In this document: positions 34,977 through 46,179 of the stretch, one piece after another | How the letters are laid out: each line of letters begins with the position of its first letter | Position numbering within the stretch: position 1 is the stretch's first letter | NCBI GenBank assembly: GCA_902806595.1 | Contig: CADCXC010000043.1 | Span: 496,001 to 560,000, forward strand | Source of the DNA: Pyrenopolyporus hunteri | Lineage: Eukaryota; Ascomycota; Sordariomycetes; Xylariales; Hypoxylaceae | Direction of reading: 5' to 3' | Length of the DNA stretch: 64,000 bases | Notes under the pieces: model-generated | Seen by the model: only the letters and a program-made list of their open reading frames with translations | What the model was told of the DNA's origin: nothing | Databases searched by the model: none | Translations under genes and position numbers: made by a program

Positions 34977-36212
34977 ATGATCGCAGCACGGCCCAGCTTC
35001 GGTCTGGTGCTTGCTGCGGTGATTTTCTTGTGTACTCTCGCCACATACCTAAGCTCCAGATCCGCGCATAGTCAATTGAGCTCAACCTCGAGTTCCGCAA
35101 GATGGAGCTCATCGGCAGCGAAGCAAAGTAAAAAAGAATTGGCCGTGTTCAACGCGACGCTTGGCGTAAGTCTTGTTCCGGGACGACATAGAGTATGTTG
35201 GCTGACTAACGAATCTTGATTCGTAGTTCGAGAAGGTCTTCGTCATAGGACTCCCTGAACGCTCGGACAAGCGCGATGCCTTAGCTTTGATGTCGTCGCT
35301 CACAGGCTTTAAGCTGACTTGGATCGATGGCGTGCTGGGCAAGACGATATCCGATAAGGCCCTCCCCTTCGTAAGCTCCCACTCGGAATCCGAACCCGAA
35401 TCGTGGAAGCACTAACAGACTTGGAATAGGGTTGGGATAGGGAGGCGATGCAGGATAGTAATTTGGGGTCCTGGCGCGGGCACGTGAATGCGATGCGACG
35501 AATTGTCGAGAGCGGGATCTCGTCAGCGTTGATTATGGAGGACGATATGGACTGGGATGTGCATATCAAGCAACAGCTGGCCCAGTTCGCTCCGGCGGCT
35601 CGAACACTGCAAATCGGATTCCACCGGAATCAGACGCTGGAATCGCGGAGCCCGTATGGCCAGGATTGGGATATGCTATGGTTAGGTTCGTGCGTAACGA
35701 CGTTCGACGAAGACCTCCCCGAACACCTCCAGATCCCGGCCGTGGAGCGTGACTCGCGCAAAATCCTCATTCTCGATGACCCGACGGTACCACCGCCGGG
35801 GCACATTCTAGGCAACGGCTCCTTTAGCTGGGAGAAATATCCCCCACAGACACGGATCGTATACGTGCCCGGTGACAACGTGTGTAGCTTCGCATATGCG
35901 CTCAGTGCTGCGGGAGCGCAAAAGGCACTTCAGTACATGGGGCTGGAGGGCCAACACAAGCCCTTCGACAACCACCTCAGCGACCTATGCCGGCTGCGCG
36001 TAAACGGAATGCGGTGCATAAGCGTGGTACCGAGTTTATTTGTGCATCACCGACCCAAAGGCAAGGTCAGCGGCGACTCGGATATCAATAAGGGACCGGG
36101 GAACGATGAAGTCCGCGAGGTTGGGTTTACTGAGAATATTTTGTATAGCACGCGGTTGAACCTGAGGAATCTAGTAAGAGGCCTGGGTCCGGAGAAGCAA
36201 TGGGGGGATTGA
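34977..36212 (+). CDS. Family 25 glycosyltransferase, type II membrane protein (371 aa)
   Basis: GT25 enzymes include LPS galactosyltransferases and collagen hydroxylysine galactosyltransferases. Exons are 34977-35165, 35227-35370 and 35430-36212, 1116 bases in total, with all introns in phase 0. Residues about 7-26 (FGLVLAAVIFLCTLATYLSS) form a signal anchor followed by a serine-rich stem, the layout of Golgi glycosyltransferases. The catalytic domain shows VFVIGLPERSDKRDAL (family N-terminal block), SWRGHVNAMRRIVE, ALIMEDDMDWD near 145-155 (DxD-like metal site) and a C-terminal FDNHLSDLC block. The substrate cannot be deduced; glycosylation of secreted or wall proteins is likely. Confidence 0.87.
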
Positions 36213-36642
36213 ACATTTTAAAGGGCGTTGTGTAAATGCATGGCAACGGCGTATATATACGGTATATGGTAAATATAGGAGAGGGGGGTTCTTGGCTACG
36301 GGAATTAATGAGGCCAAGACATTTTGTTTTCTAGAGGGGGTTTAGGAAGTGAAGATCCCAAGGGAACCTGCAGCGAATATCATCGGATATATTCAGCATC
36401 TGGTGCGATTTTACGTGGTGCTTCTTATTTTTTGTCTCAAGATTCAGGACTCGAGGTTCTGGTCTTAAAATACGAATGTAGAAATAACACATAGATCATT
36501 AGATCAAGTGCTGGTTTTTAGGATATAGATAAAGGCCCTGGATGCATATTAAATAGGAATACATCTGAACAGCGATCCGAGAATGTATTCATCGTGAAGA
36601 AATAGGTTCTATGATGGAATGCATAGGGTCCTTTTTTTGTTA
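36213..36642. other. Intergenic, nothing recognised
   Basis: 3' flank of the glycosyltransferase gene up to the MITE boundary. Confidence 0.4.
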
Positions 36643-36765
36643 GGTGCCCACGCCGGACCATAAGCAATTTTTCCGCCAAACCGCCAATTCAAAGAATTTC
36701 TAGAAATTCAAGTTGAAGACCCACTTTATTACAGGGGTGCGCTAAGGCTATAGGGTACTACAGCG
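36643..36765 (+). repeat. Left terminal inverted repeat of the MITE
   Basis: Pairs with 37108-37232; near-identical over the outer 58 bases, then interrupted by small indels. Confidence 0.85.
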
Positions 36766-37107
36766 TATACACGCACTAAACCCCCCTATAAGTACAGGGC
36801 TTACAGCGCTTACTATCACTAGAAGGCTATCGTATACATAGGTACCTATCTACTATAACCTTACGCGTTTATTCATTTATTACAACAACATAACGTAATT
36901 ATGTCATATGATACCTACCTTTTTATAAATAGAATTAACTGCTAATTGAATATATTACTTATTTTTATTATATGAATTCGTGGCTATATAATGCGCTATA
37001 ATTGAATAGTATATTGCGTTGCGTATATAAGGCAGTTGGGAATTTTGTGGTGGTGGATTACATAATTGAATTGGTACTTAGGTACAAAGGGATGCGCTGA
37101 AGGTAAG

Positions 37108-37232
37108 GGAGAATAGCGCTGTAAGCCCTATAACTTTAGCGTACCCCTGTAATTAAAGTGGGTCTGACATCTGGAAATTCTTTGAATTGGCGGTTTGGCG
37201 GAAAAATTGCTTATGGTCCGGCGTGGGTGCCC
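37108..37232 (-). repeat. Right terminal inverted repeat of the MITE
   Basis: Reverse complement of 36643-36765, with two transitions in the outer 58 bases. Confidence 0.85.
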
Positions 37233-37606
37233 GTATATTATCGATAAGCGTCGGAGGTTAAAGGTTTTCGAACCGCCGACGGCTGTCAGCCACGGCGCTA
37301 GGACCCACAATTGCCCATGCATCAATTGAAGGTGCGAGGAAAAGTAAAAAAAAAAAAGAATTTTGGAGCTCTTCAATCCTCAACACCGTACAACAAACGA
37401 CCGCCGCTTGGACGAAGAACCAACTCGACACGTCGACGCAGCCCTTTCACGACGCCCTAAGAACGCCGTTATAGGTAAACATCCCTCATCCTATCACACA
37501 GGACAATCGAGTCTCGTCTATCCGTCTCGCCGCTCTTAGCAACCTCGAACTAGCGAATTACCCGAACGCAACCCGAAAGAAAGAAAACAGCAAACTCACA
37601 GCCAAG
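37233..37606. other. NOP10 upstream region
   Basis: Holds the promoter and 5' UTR of NOP10. The MITE ends about 375 bases before the ATG, so it may sit in or near the promoter. No extra gene. Confidence 0.5.
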
Positions 37607-37901
37607 ATGCATCTCATGTACACCCTCGACGAAAGCGGCAAGCGCATCTACACCCTCAAGAAGGTCCTACACGGCGAGGTCACCAAATCCGCACACCCAG
37701 CCCGCTTCTCGCCCGACGACAAGTGGTCGCGCCAGCGCGTCACCCTGAAGAGGCGCTTCGGCCTGCTGTTGACGCAGCAGAGTGAGTTTGCCACTCTCGT
37801 TTTCCTATCTGCCGTAAATACGCAGAAGATATAGTGGTAGAAGAGAGACTTGATGCTAACGAACAACTCCTGCAGAGAACAAGGTCGCCGAGACCGCATG
37901 A
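37607..37901 (+). CDS. NOP10: H/ACA ribonucleoprotein subunit Nop10 (66 aa)
   Basis: Nop10 is a core protein of H/ACA snoRNPs, which pseudouridylate rRNA, and also joins telomerase RNP in some eukaryotes. Exon 1 (37607-37781) encodes MHLMYTLDESGKRIYTLKKV and SAHPARFSPDDKWSRQRVTL, the hallmark Nop10 sequence. A 94-base intron (GTGAGT..TGCAG, 37782-37875) precedes exon 2 (37876-37901), which encodes the basic tail ending NKVAETA. Length is near the usual 64 residues. The intron near the C-terminus explains why the raw open frame ends in unrelated residues. Confidence 0.95.
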
Positions 37902-38394
37902 TGGGAAGAGGTCCGTAAGGAACCAAATCTCCGGCTTGAAAGCGACGGTACCTAAACGATGAAATTCAACGGGTTGGGATCCAGAAGACTTGGTCTGAAA
38001 TAATACCGCAAGTTGCGAATATACATCACTGGACGGATCGGCGTTTACGGCGCGAGAATTAGGAGGAAAAAGTTGTCGCTATTATGGGGTTTATTACGAC
38101 TTCTATTTTCGCTTGTAGCCGACTCCGCAAACCCTACAAGGCTGATTGGAAGCTTTAATTCAGTTCGGGTTCAATAGAAACTGACTGCTACGAATACTGG
38201 ATCACAGGGATATGATATCCGACTTAGGTAGCAGGGAATGCGGAAGAGAATCTCCTGAGGTAGCATTGTGTCGAAGTAATTTTCACAAAGCCATTGTCTA
38301 ACCATCGTATCAAATGCGCATTTCAATACCGAACTCCCATGCCACGTACCATATTCCACATACTTTTCCACTCCCAACCTAGGTAGGTAGGTAC
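37902..38394. other. Gap between convergent NOP10 and NOB1
   Basis: Shared 3' region. The ACCTAGGTAGGTAGGTACCT motif at about 38377-38396 directly abuts the NOB1 stop. Confidence 0.5.
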
Positions 38395-39810
38395 CTATCT
38401 CTTCCTCGAATTCACATTCCTCCCCGCCCCGACCCTTATCCTGCCCGACCCCCCTCCGCTCCTATCCCCCGTCAATATGCCCGGGAGATAATCCTCGTCC
38501 ATGAGATCCTTCTGCTTCGCCTTCCTCTGCTCCGCCGAGCGCCTCTGGTACTCCTTCTGGTCCTCGGCGAGGATCAGCTCGCGGCCCCAGCCGCCCTTCC
38601 CGCCCCCCGGGCCCCGGGCCTTGCCGCTGGCGCTGCCGTGCGTCGGCTTCGGCACGCTGTACACGTTGCCCCGGTTGTTCCACTGGAAGTCGCGCTTCAG
38701 GTGCACCGTGAAGCGGCCCGCCGCGTCCGTCGAGCAGCTCGCCCGCGTCAGCGTCGGCTGCCCGCACCGCGGGCAGAATTGCCGCGACGTGTCCCGGCAC
38801 ACGGCGAAGCACCCGTGGCACCGCAGCACCCACGTCTTCACGCGCGTGATGCGCGCCAGGCTCGGCGAGACGAGGTTGAGGTTCGTGCGCAGCGCTACGT
38901 TTTGCATCGCGTAGTCGGAGGTCAGAAGCGCCACTTGGAGGAACCGCTGGATGGGCTGCTCTGGCGCTGACTGTTGGTCTTTGGCTTGGTGTTTCTTGAG
39001 GTTGGAGGGCGTGATCCAGCCTTCGCCATCATCTTCGTCTTCTTCCTCTTCGTTTACGTCTGCTTGTTGTTGTTCGGCGGCCTTAGTCTCCGGTGTTGCT
39101 GCGTCCTCCGGCACCGTGTCTATTGTTGGTAGCGCGGATGGCCCCAATGTGAGAGAATCGAGCGCTTGAGTAACTGTCTCTTGTTGGACAATAGGGGGCG
39201 CTTGCGACTCGTGCTCTGGGTTTGAATTATCCTCCGGCGTATTTGATTCTGATACTACTTGTTCTGTTTCGTCCTGACCGTCGGCCGTTTCTTGCGGCTT
39301 CGCCTCATCGATATGCTCGCCATTCTTTTCTTCCGTACTATCGTCCTCCTTCTGCTGCGCCGTAGGTGGCTTTCCATTCAGACCTTTCTGGCCAGGAGTC
39401 TTCCTTAATCGCCAATCTCCGCCGTTCCTCTCGCATTCGAGCTCGTATGTCAGAGCAAGAAGGTGTAAATCGGGTTTGCTTAAGACCTCGAGGTCGCCGG
39501 TGCGCCGCGCAAAGTCCGTAACGAATTTGATGCTCTCTGGCCGTGGGCTGCGCAGGTTTAGAAATGGCAGCAGCGTAGTTTCGACGCGCGATTTCGTCGC
39601 AGCATCGCGGATCTCAGATATGACCGAAGGGAGTGTGTAGAGTTCGTAGGCTTGAGCGAGAAGCGTGCTCACGGGAGGGTCGTTCTTGATAAGAGGACCA
39701 GTATCGAGGACGAGGGAATGGATGGGTTTCGACAGTGTCGCCTCCATATCTGATTGGACGTTTCCCGCCTTTACGGCTTCCGTTGGCTGTTTATGTTCCG
39801 TTTCTGCCAT
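38395..39810 (-). CDS. NOB1: 20S pre-rRNA D-site endonuclease Nob1 (471 aa)
   Basis: Nob1 makes the final cut that matures 18S rRNA in cytoplasmic pre-40S particles. Single exon. I place the start at 39810 (MAETEHKQPTEAV); the frame extends to 39969, but that part looks non-conserved. The PIN domain begins at SLVLDTGPLIKN (catalytic Asp near 36), with LPSVISEIRDAATKSRVE and LSKPDLHLLALTYELE following. A long low-complexity acidic/glutamine region separates it from the zinc ribbon CHGCFAVCRDTSRQFCPRCG (two CxxC pairs) and the conserved RFTVHLKRDFQWNNRGNVYS. The glycine- and arginine-rich tail resembles other Nob1 proteins. All diagnostic parts are intact. Confidence 0.95.
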   Translation of the reverse strand: MAETEHKQPTEAVKAGNVQSDMEATLSKPIHSLVLDTGPLIKNDPPVSTLLAQAYELYTLPSVISEIRDAATKSRVETTLLPFLNLRSPRPESIKFVTDFARRTGDLEVLSKPDLHLLALTYELECERNGGDWRLRKTPGQKGLNGKPPTAQQKEDDSTEEKNGEHIDEAKPQETADGQDETEQVVSESNTPEDNSNPEHESQAPPIVQQETVTQALDSLTLGPSALPTIDTVPEDAATPETKAAEQQQADVNEEEEDEDDGEGWITPSNLKKHQAKDQQSAPEQPIQRFLQVALLTSDYAMQNVALRTNLNLVSPSLARITRVKTWVLRCHGCFAVCRDTSRQFCPRCGQPTLTRASCSTDAAGRFTVHLKRDFQWNNRGNVYSVPKPTHGSASGKARGPGGGKGGWGRELILAEDQKEYQRRSAEQRKAKQKDLMDEDYLPGILTGDRSGGGSGRIRVGAGRNVNSRKR

Positions 39811-41399
39811 CTTTTCGGCGCGCGTGTATGTTCGGGCACCTCTATCGCGAATTCGGAAAATGATGGTGGGGTTGCGATCATGGATGTCGAAGTTATTTCG
39901 TCTTTGCGAATTTCGTGGTGGGTGTGGGGCAACAAAAAGTTTTAGCGGGGAACTCGGGCAGAATATCACATGCTGCTGGGTTACCTAAGGTACCTACACC
40001 ACCTCCTATTTTAGGTACTTGGAAAGACATTTAGTGGACTTCGAATAAGATATCAATTAACCCTTAGGCTTCATGTCAACTCGAGGCAAAATATTGACCT
40101 TGGCCGCAGCAATTTGAACATATTTCGAGGTGTCGCATCCTAATAATTCATACCGAGTCTATATTCAAGGATGAAGATATATAACTTCATGATACCATTC
40201 CTTCGTCAGCGCTTCATTCATAATAGACGTCTCATCCAAAATAGGAACACCGTGGACAATATAAGCTGTATCTTACAAACCAATCGTACACTTAGCAAAG
40301 CTACCTACCTACCCCCTAGGTATTATACCTAGGTACCCACACCAATGCTGTCATGACAGCTGCTCCCTAAACTCCCGGGGTACATGCAAGCTTAGGCCCG
40401 CTACTGAGGCGTTGTAAGCCACCCAACGCTCAAGCAACTAGAGAATTTCAACAAAATCTCGATTCCACCTATAAACTATCATCATCAAATTATATCGTCA
40501 GGTAGGCTCTATTCGCAAAAGTGAGCATAAGGGTGGTATAAAACTTGAGCATCCATTCCCGAAACCGAAACTCCCAACTCAGACTTACGAAAATGCCATT
40601 TTCTGAAGTCGCTATGCGCCATATCCCCGAATTATCGTATATCAAACGCCTGTGGGATGAATGCAAAGCCTCTTGACTCATGGAATTCATTTAGTACGCG
40701 AGGACACAACGTCGAGGTTTAGATAATGTCTGAAAGCCGATACGCGACCCGACAGCCGAATTCGATATCGTTTCAACCTCGATGCGCGGTGAAATTCGAA
40801 CCTATACCCGGCCACTCGAATATGGACGCTTGGCTTCCGCCTCGACTCTAAGATCGAGGTCCAGAACTCCATCTTCTTGCCGAGTTGGTAGATCATCGAG
40901 ATCTGGCAGGTCCTAACCCGGAGGTTGGGAGTAGCCGAACAGGGATGGCCCGCTATGCTAAGGAATAATGGTTTTAAACTCGACCAAAGCCATCGAAGCA
41001 TTGCGAGGGGCCCTCATTAGACCCGTAGACTGGAAAGTCTTTGAAACAACCGGTATGTTTCGCGACTTTGCGGGTATTTGAGCGGCCGACCCACAGTATC
41101 AGTCTGAAAGCGTTGAAGCGTTATACTTCATCCTAAAATTGATCGTTCCCTAGGACTAGTGTTTCCAGGCAAGCTAAATAGCCACACGGACTCTCGTGGG
41201 GAGACGGTACCGTCTCCTCGTATTAACCCTTCTGGCTAATTATATCGCGGTGGTAATCGTTAAATTGCCAAGCGTGGTCGGCGAGGTGATAGCTCGTATC
41301 TGATAGCGAGGTGAAGCTTCAGTGATTGAAAGCAACCACACGCCGGGTCGTACAATTTAATCTATAGCTTTGAATGAGCCGTCTTGTGGGTTGCCAAGA
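39811..41399. other. Intergenic, no gene recognised
   Basis: About 1.6 kb between the NOB1 start and the end of the next minus-strand gene. It holds several TAGGTACC/ACCTAGGT motifs (about 39985-40017 and 40301-40338) and an unrecognised minus-strand frame at 40687-41001. Confidence 0.4.
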
Positions 41400-43836
41400 T
41401 CAAACCGTCGTCTGGGAGTATTCGCCGTTCATCCAGTCGTTCGAGAGCCAGGACGCGGATTCTAACCCAGTATTTCCGAAAGACTCGAGATTAAAGTCGA
41501 AGCCGTCCATCGCACCTTCGAAAGCGTTATTGTTGTCTATTCCATCCGGCGGCATCACGGGCGGTAGATTCGGCTTCACCACGTTAAAATCACCCATCGG
41601 CGTCCCGGCGAGCGGTGACCCGCGGGTAGGTTGTTGCGGTGGGCGGGGAGTTGAGTGTTGAATTGGGGTCGACATCGAGCTGCCTTGCGGGGAGGATATG
41701 TGAGTTTGAGGAGATATAATGGGCATGTTAGGAAACCCGCCTTCGTCAACAACCTGCATCTGCTGCAATGGATTATGACGCGGTAAGACATGTTGAGGCA
41801 TCACATTAGGTGCGCCGATACTTGGGCTTTCTGGACGGGTAGACGCATCATTCGTAGAAAGGCCACGAGCAATTAGTTTCTCTAGATCAGCAACCTACGA
41901 TAATATTTCCATTTAGTAAATTGTGTGAGTAATTGGAATATAGAATATAGAAATGGTTACTTACAATAGCAGCACCGGCCGGAACGTGCTCCATTGATTT
42001 CGCAATTGTGAGGCATCTCGTTCCGAATTCGTGTACCTGGCTCGACGTGAGACTAGCATCTCCTTGGTTCGACTGGTAGATAAAGTAGAGGATTCGAGCG
42101 CATTGATACGCGCAGCCCGGCAAATCGATATCAGTAACGGGTAGGCCGCCGTCAAGTGATAGAACGAGCTTGAAAATATCCGCCATGGCTAGAGCGTGTT
42201 CATAACATTGACGTACACAATACGAGACAAATTGGGGGTCTAATCGACTCAGACCCGATTGCGGTAACGCCTCCTTAAGCCCCACGAGAAACATTCGGTA
42301 GAGGTCACAATGGCACTGTCGCCACCAGACGTGGATCATAATGTAAACGCAAAGCCGCGGGGAATAAGCTCGTAGTTGAAGGTTGCTCTCGGAGAATTTG
42401 AAAGATGCGGGTAGGTGATCGTTGAAGCCGGCCAGTTCATCTGAGAGCACCTTGACCAATTCTGGTAGTTGCGCTAGTTCAGATTCCGGCATACCCAGCA
42501 CATTCTTCGTGCAATACAACACTCTACTTCTCATCCATAGAAGTCGTACGTGGAGCGCTAACGAACCAACATCGTCAGGGAAAGGCCGCGTGGGAACCGG
42601 TCGAAGGTATTCGGTTACTTGTGGAAGATCAAATTCGAAGTTGCGTTCGGTGCAAGGGAGCTGAATGTGCATGGATTCGGATGGCATCAGCGTGAAATCC
42701 GAGCACCCGCCGTTAATCCCGGAGTCGATGGTCATAAGCGCCCACATCAATCTCCTCCGGGACTCTCGGGCTAAGAAGCAGAGATTCGGGTTCTCATAAT
42801 TCAACCGAAGAGCATAGGCGAACCGTGTGGCCGTCGCGGCCAGCATAAAAGCGGTGGTGAACTTGCGCGACATCATGCGATGCTTCATGATGAGGACGAG
42901 GGCTTGTATTTTAATCGTCGACGGATTCTCAAGGTCGTCGAGCACCATCTTCTGACACTCATCGATACACCTGGCGCCGTACTCGCGCGTGCCGGGGCCC
43001 AGATCCATGATCAGAGTAGTGATACCCACCAAGGCGAGAAGAAGCGCTTTATCCATCATGCCGGCATGGTAACGTTGCATGAGCGAGGCGCGATGAAGAA
43101 ATGAGAAGATTGGGACGTGATGTATTTGACGGAAGAAGTTACTAAACGTCCGTTGTATGAGTGCTTCATCGGGAAATGTAAAGCTAAGATAATGATCAGT
43201 TGGTGTGCGCAACGCTGAAAAGGAGTTACTGTTGAACGCATACGGCTCACGACTAGACGCCGCGGACGCCGAGGTTCCCGTGGCTTCAAAGCTACGCCGG
43301 TCCTGTCCTTGAGGGCCATGATGGGAACCTTGATTGTCCTTGCTCGTCATAATCCGTTTCTCCGGAGGTTCGGATGAGACCGACTCAAGTTCGGAGTCCG
43401 TAGCGCCCTGGTGGGCTTGGTGGGCGGTCGTACTGACGCCGCCGGATCGCTTCGTCGGTTTATAAACACATTCGATTCCCTGCGCCTGGCACCTTGCGCA
43501 CTTCGGAGTCTCGCCACTACATCTAGCCTTCCTGGAATGGCAATTGGCACATGCTAGTCTAACACGCCTCCGCGGGAGGGTGAAATTGGTTAGGCCCTCG
43601 GAATCCTGGGAGGGCGAGGCGGCGTCCTGGAATGAGCAAGTGAATCCCAGTCGCTCGCAATTCTGGCAAACGTCGCGACGGCCGTCACAGCGCACCTTTC
43701 GCACCCGACACGGGATGCAGGTCTGGCTCGACTTCTTGGGATGCCTGTTCGTCGGGTCGGCCGCAGCAACGTCTGCTGCGACCTCAGCTGCTGTGTCTGC
43801 GGCCACCATCTGCACGCTCATGTCTTCCAAATCCAT
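41400..43836 (-). CDS. Zn2Cys6 transcription factor with two tandem zinc clusters (788 aa)
   Basis: Exon 1 is 43836-41965, then a GTAAGT..TCGTAG intron, then exon 2 (41894-41400), 2367 bases in total. The first binuclear cluster has Cys at 40, 43, 50, 57, 60 and 67 (TCIPCRVRKVRC..CQNC..C); the second at 96, 99, 106, 113, 116 and 123 (ACANCHSRKARC..CARC..C). Both have full ligand spacing. A fungal-specific transcription factor middle homology region follows (about 220-600; FSNFFRQIHHVPIFSFLHRA, ALLLALVGITTL). The C-terminal exon is proline-, glutamine- and asparagine-rich with a short acidic end, as in activation regions. Nuclear; target genes unknown. Most family members have one cluster. Confidence 0.92.
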
Positions 43837-46179
43837 TCTCCCGGACCCTGAACCTGAACATGAGTGTGGATTGCGGATATGGAGCGGCGAGGTAAGGAGG
43901 ATGAATAGCTAGCTGGCCTCTTTCACAAGCTCTGGGGGGGGATTCAGACGGCGCGAAATGGCGGTATTGCGTTATTACGGTTTGTGGACATGCTACACCT
44001 ATCAAAATCACGGAAATATGAGCGGTGGTTGAAAGATGGGGAGGGAATTTCGCCCGTTGGGAATTTTTCGGGGTTGGCAGCAAATTGCGAAATGGGAAAT
44101 GGAAGAAATGGACGAATGGCGGGGGAGGGAAGAGACCGGCGAAAGCGGGCTGGCGTGTGATTAGCGACCGCATACCACCTACCAGGTACAACGCCTTTGG
44201 GCCTGTCAGACCACCCATACCTGCTCTCGGTGGGCCTGGGTGGCCTGGCTAGGCCCTTGACTTGCGCCATCCAGGGCCATCTTAGCGGACTGCCCAGGTT
44301 TAGTCTGGGTACAATGCACCTACCACAGCAATGGAGTCGTTTGCGTACCGCTACCGGCTCTTGTTCTAGCAGGTACAATACACCTACTAATACGTCATGA
44401 AGAAGAGGCTCAAGCCTTAGGTAATTATATACCGCTTTAGTCTATACCTACATGTACCTACAAGTTTGGCGAGTCACGAATAAGTACCTCCTTGTATAGA
44501 GGTCATTACTCTCAATGTTGATTACAATTAGTGTCTAAGTACGTACTATTTTAAATCGTGGTAGGTTGTCGATTGAGTTCTCGTTGAAAAGAGACAAGGT
44601 ATGCCAAGACTTATCAACACATGCCATACATAAACCTCTCTCCCAAGTAATTCGGCGGAAACTCACTACCTACTAAAAACCAACTTACATTACAATTACA
44701 CAATGAATTACATATCAATGGGCCCCAAGTGCAAAGATTTGACGATCTTATGTTCTCTCTACGGTAACTCCTTCAGCGGCTACGAGACGTACGTCTCTGC
44801 TAACCCCCGGGGTAAACGCATTCATGTAAGTGCTAGACGTACGTCAGGATAGACCACGATCCCTTCAAGTATTACTGCATATAACATATTCATATGTGGA
44901 TCGATCCTCTTGGCATCGACTTAGCCTTAGAACTATTTTCTGGGGTTTGTATACCTCACTCGCTAGTGTCGGTCTACCACGTCGGGTTGTCGAGGATTAT
45001 CTTGTTATGAAGAGAGATAATTTAATCCCCCCGGGTTTTCGAGATTCTGGGGAAACACCTCCCTTGCCTACTATTTTTCGGGGGTGCTGGCAGATTAGGG
45101 AAATGGACGAAAAGATATGCGCCATCCATCAGATTAAACCACCCAATCATCTACGGTAGAGCGCACGTCAAACAGGATCAATTGTATGTCATCCAGCTCC
45201 AGACCAGTGAATCCCGATAACCGAAATGATAGCCGAGGACCCGCAAACATTTCCTATCAATCAGTTTTCATCTCATAAAAAGCGCGAGGTTTTCGGAACA
45301 TAATTCGACAATAAGAGCGCTGGATGATTCTTCTTGGGTTTTACATCGAGTCTCGGACACGGTTCCAGCTCATAATTGCCATCTAAATCATAAGATTAAG
45401 ATGGTGTTCATTATGCCCCGCCCCATATTCGTTCAACTAAACGAATCTCTATGCCCTAAAGATCATCTAGCTGTTACCCCCTGGTTCAGAAGCATGGACG
45501 GGTCAAAAATGAGGGGGAAAGGGACCGGACTGGAGTAAAGAAAAGACAATAAGTTAGGTAGTTATGAAAGCAGGAGTCGCGTGTATTTGAATCTACTATA
45601 TATACCTGATCTAGTTGCGCCACGTCTAATCCGTAGACTGATCTCACTTACAACCGGTTTATTAAAGTCCTGGTACTCAATATTTAATAAATCGGATAAG
45701 TCTCAAGAAACAATTTTGAATCAATACGAATACGTCTTAGTAAAACCGAACATACATTATCACATGGGCTTTAGCTAAACGTCGAATTACAAATGAACGG
45801 TATACCCTCCCTAATTTTCGGCGTGTAGTACACATGACCCCACCAGAGTTTCCAACTAAACCCAAATATACCCGCATCGTTCGTTACAGTCCAAAGATGA
45901 GAACGCTACAGAGATGGGATACAACAAGCCGTCAAACGATCGAGCCCAACAGAGCACCGAAATAACGTAACAATTTCGCTGCCTCCCAGATACGAATTAG
46001 GATAACGCGGCATCCCCTGTTACCTAAAACCTGGCTCCAAATATCAAATAAATCCATCTTATACAAACCGCTGATTCAAAAACGTGCTATCACACCAAGC
46101 TTAACTCTTCCCTCACTTAAAACTCGAAACATTCGCACCGCAGGACCTAATACAAGTTTTATATAAATTGGCCAAATCC
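43837..46179. other. Long intergenic region, no gene recognised
   Basis: 2.3 kb. Frames at 44025-44252 and 44830-45159 (plus) show no family. The part next to 43836 is GC-rich with GGCCTGGGTGGCCTGG-like runs and is probably the promoter of the double-cluster regulator. The part near 46180 is AT-rich. Confidence 0.4.

Larger units (their letters stand above)
36643..37232. mobile_element. MITE-like non-autonomous DNA transposon with long terminal inverted repeats
   Basis: The left end (from 36643, GGTGCCCACGCCGGACCATA) and the right end, read in reverse complement from 37232, match at 56 of the first 58 positions. Similarity continues with gaps to about 120 bases, through a shared GTACGCTAAAG/GTGCGCTAAGG motif. 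The interior is AT-rich and encodes nothing. Total size is about 590 bases. Target duplication is unclear; TA lies next to both ends but the offsets differ. A related copy appears near 53272-53619. Confidence 0.85.

Noticed and set aside
38462..38970. Long overlapping frames on both strands within the NOB1 region
   Set aside because: They are GC-driven shadow frames of the NOB1 zinc-ribbon region.
44830..45159. 109-codon plus-strand frame
   Set aside because: No domain, hydrophobic pattern or splice signals pointing to a gene.
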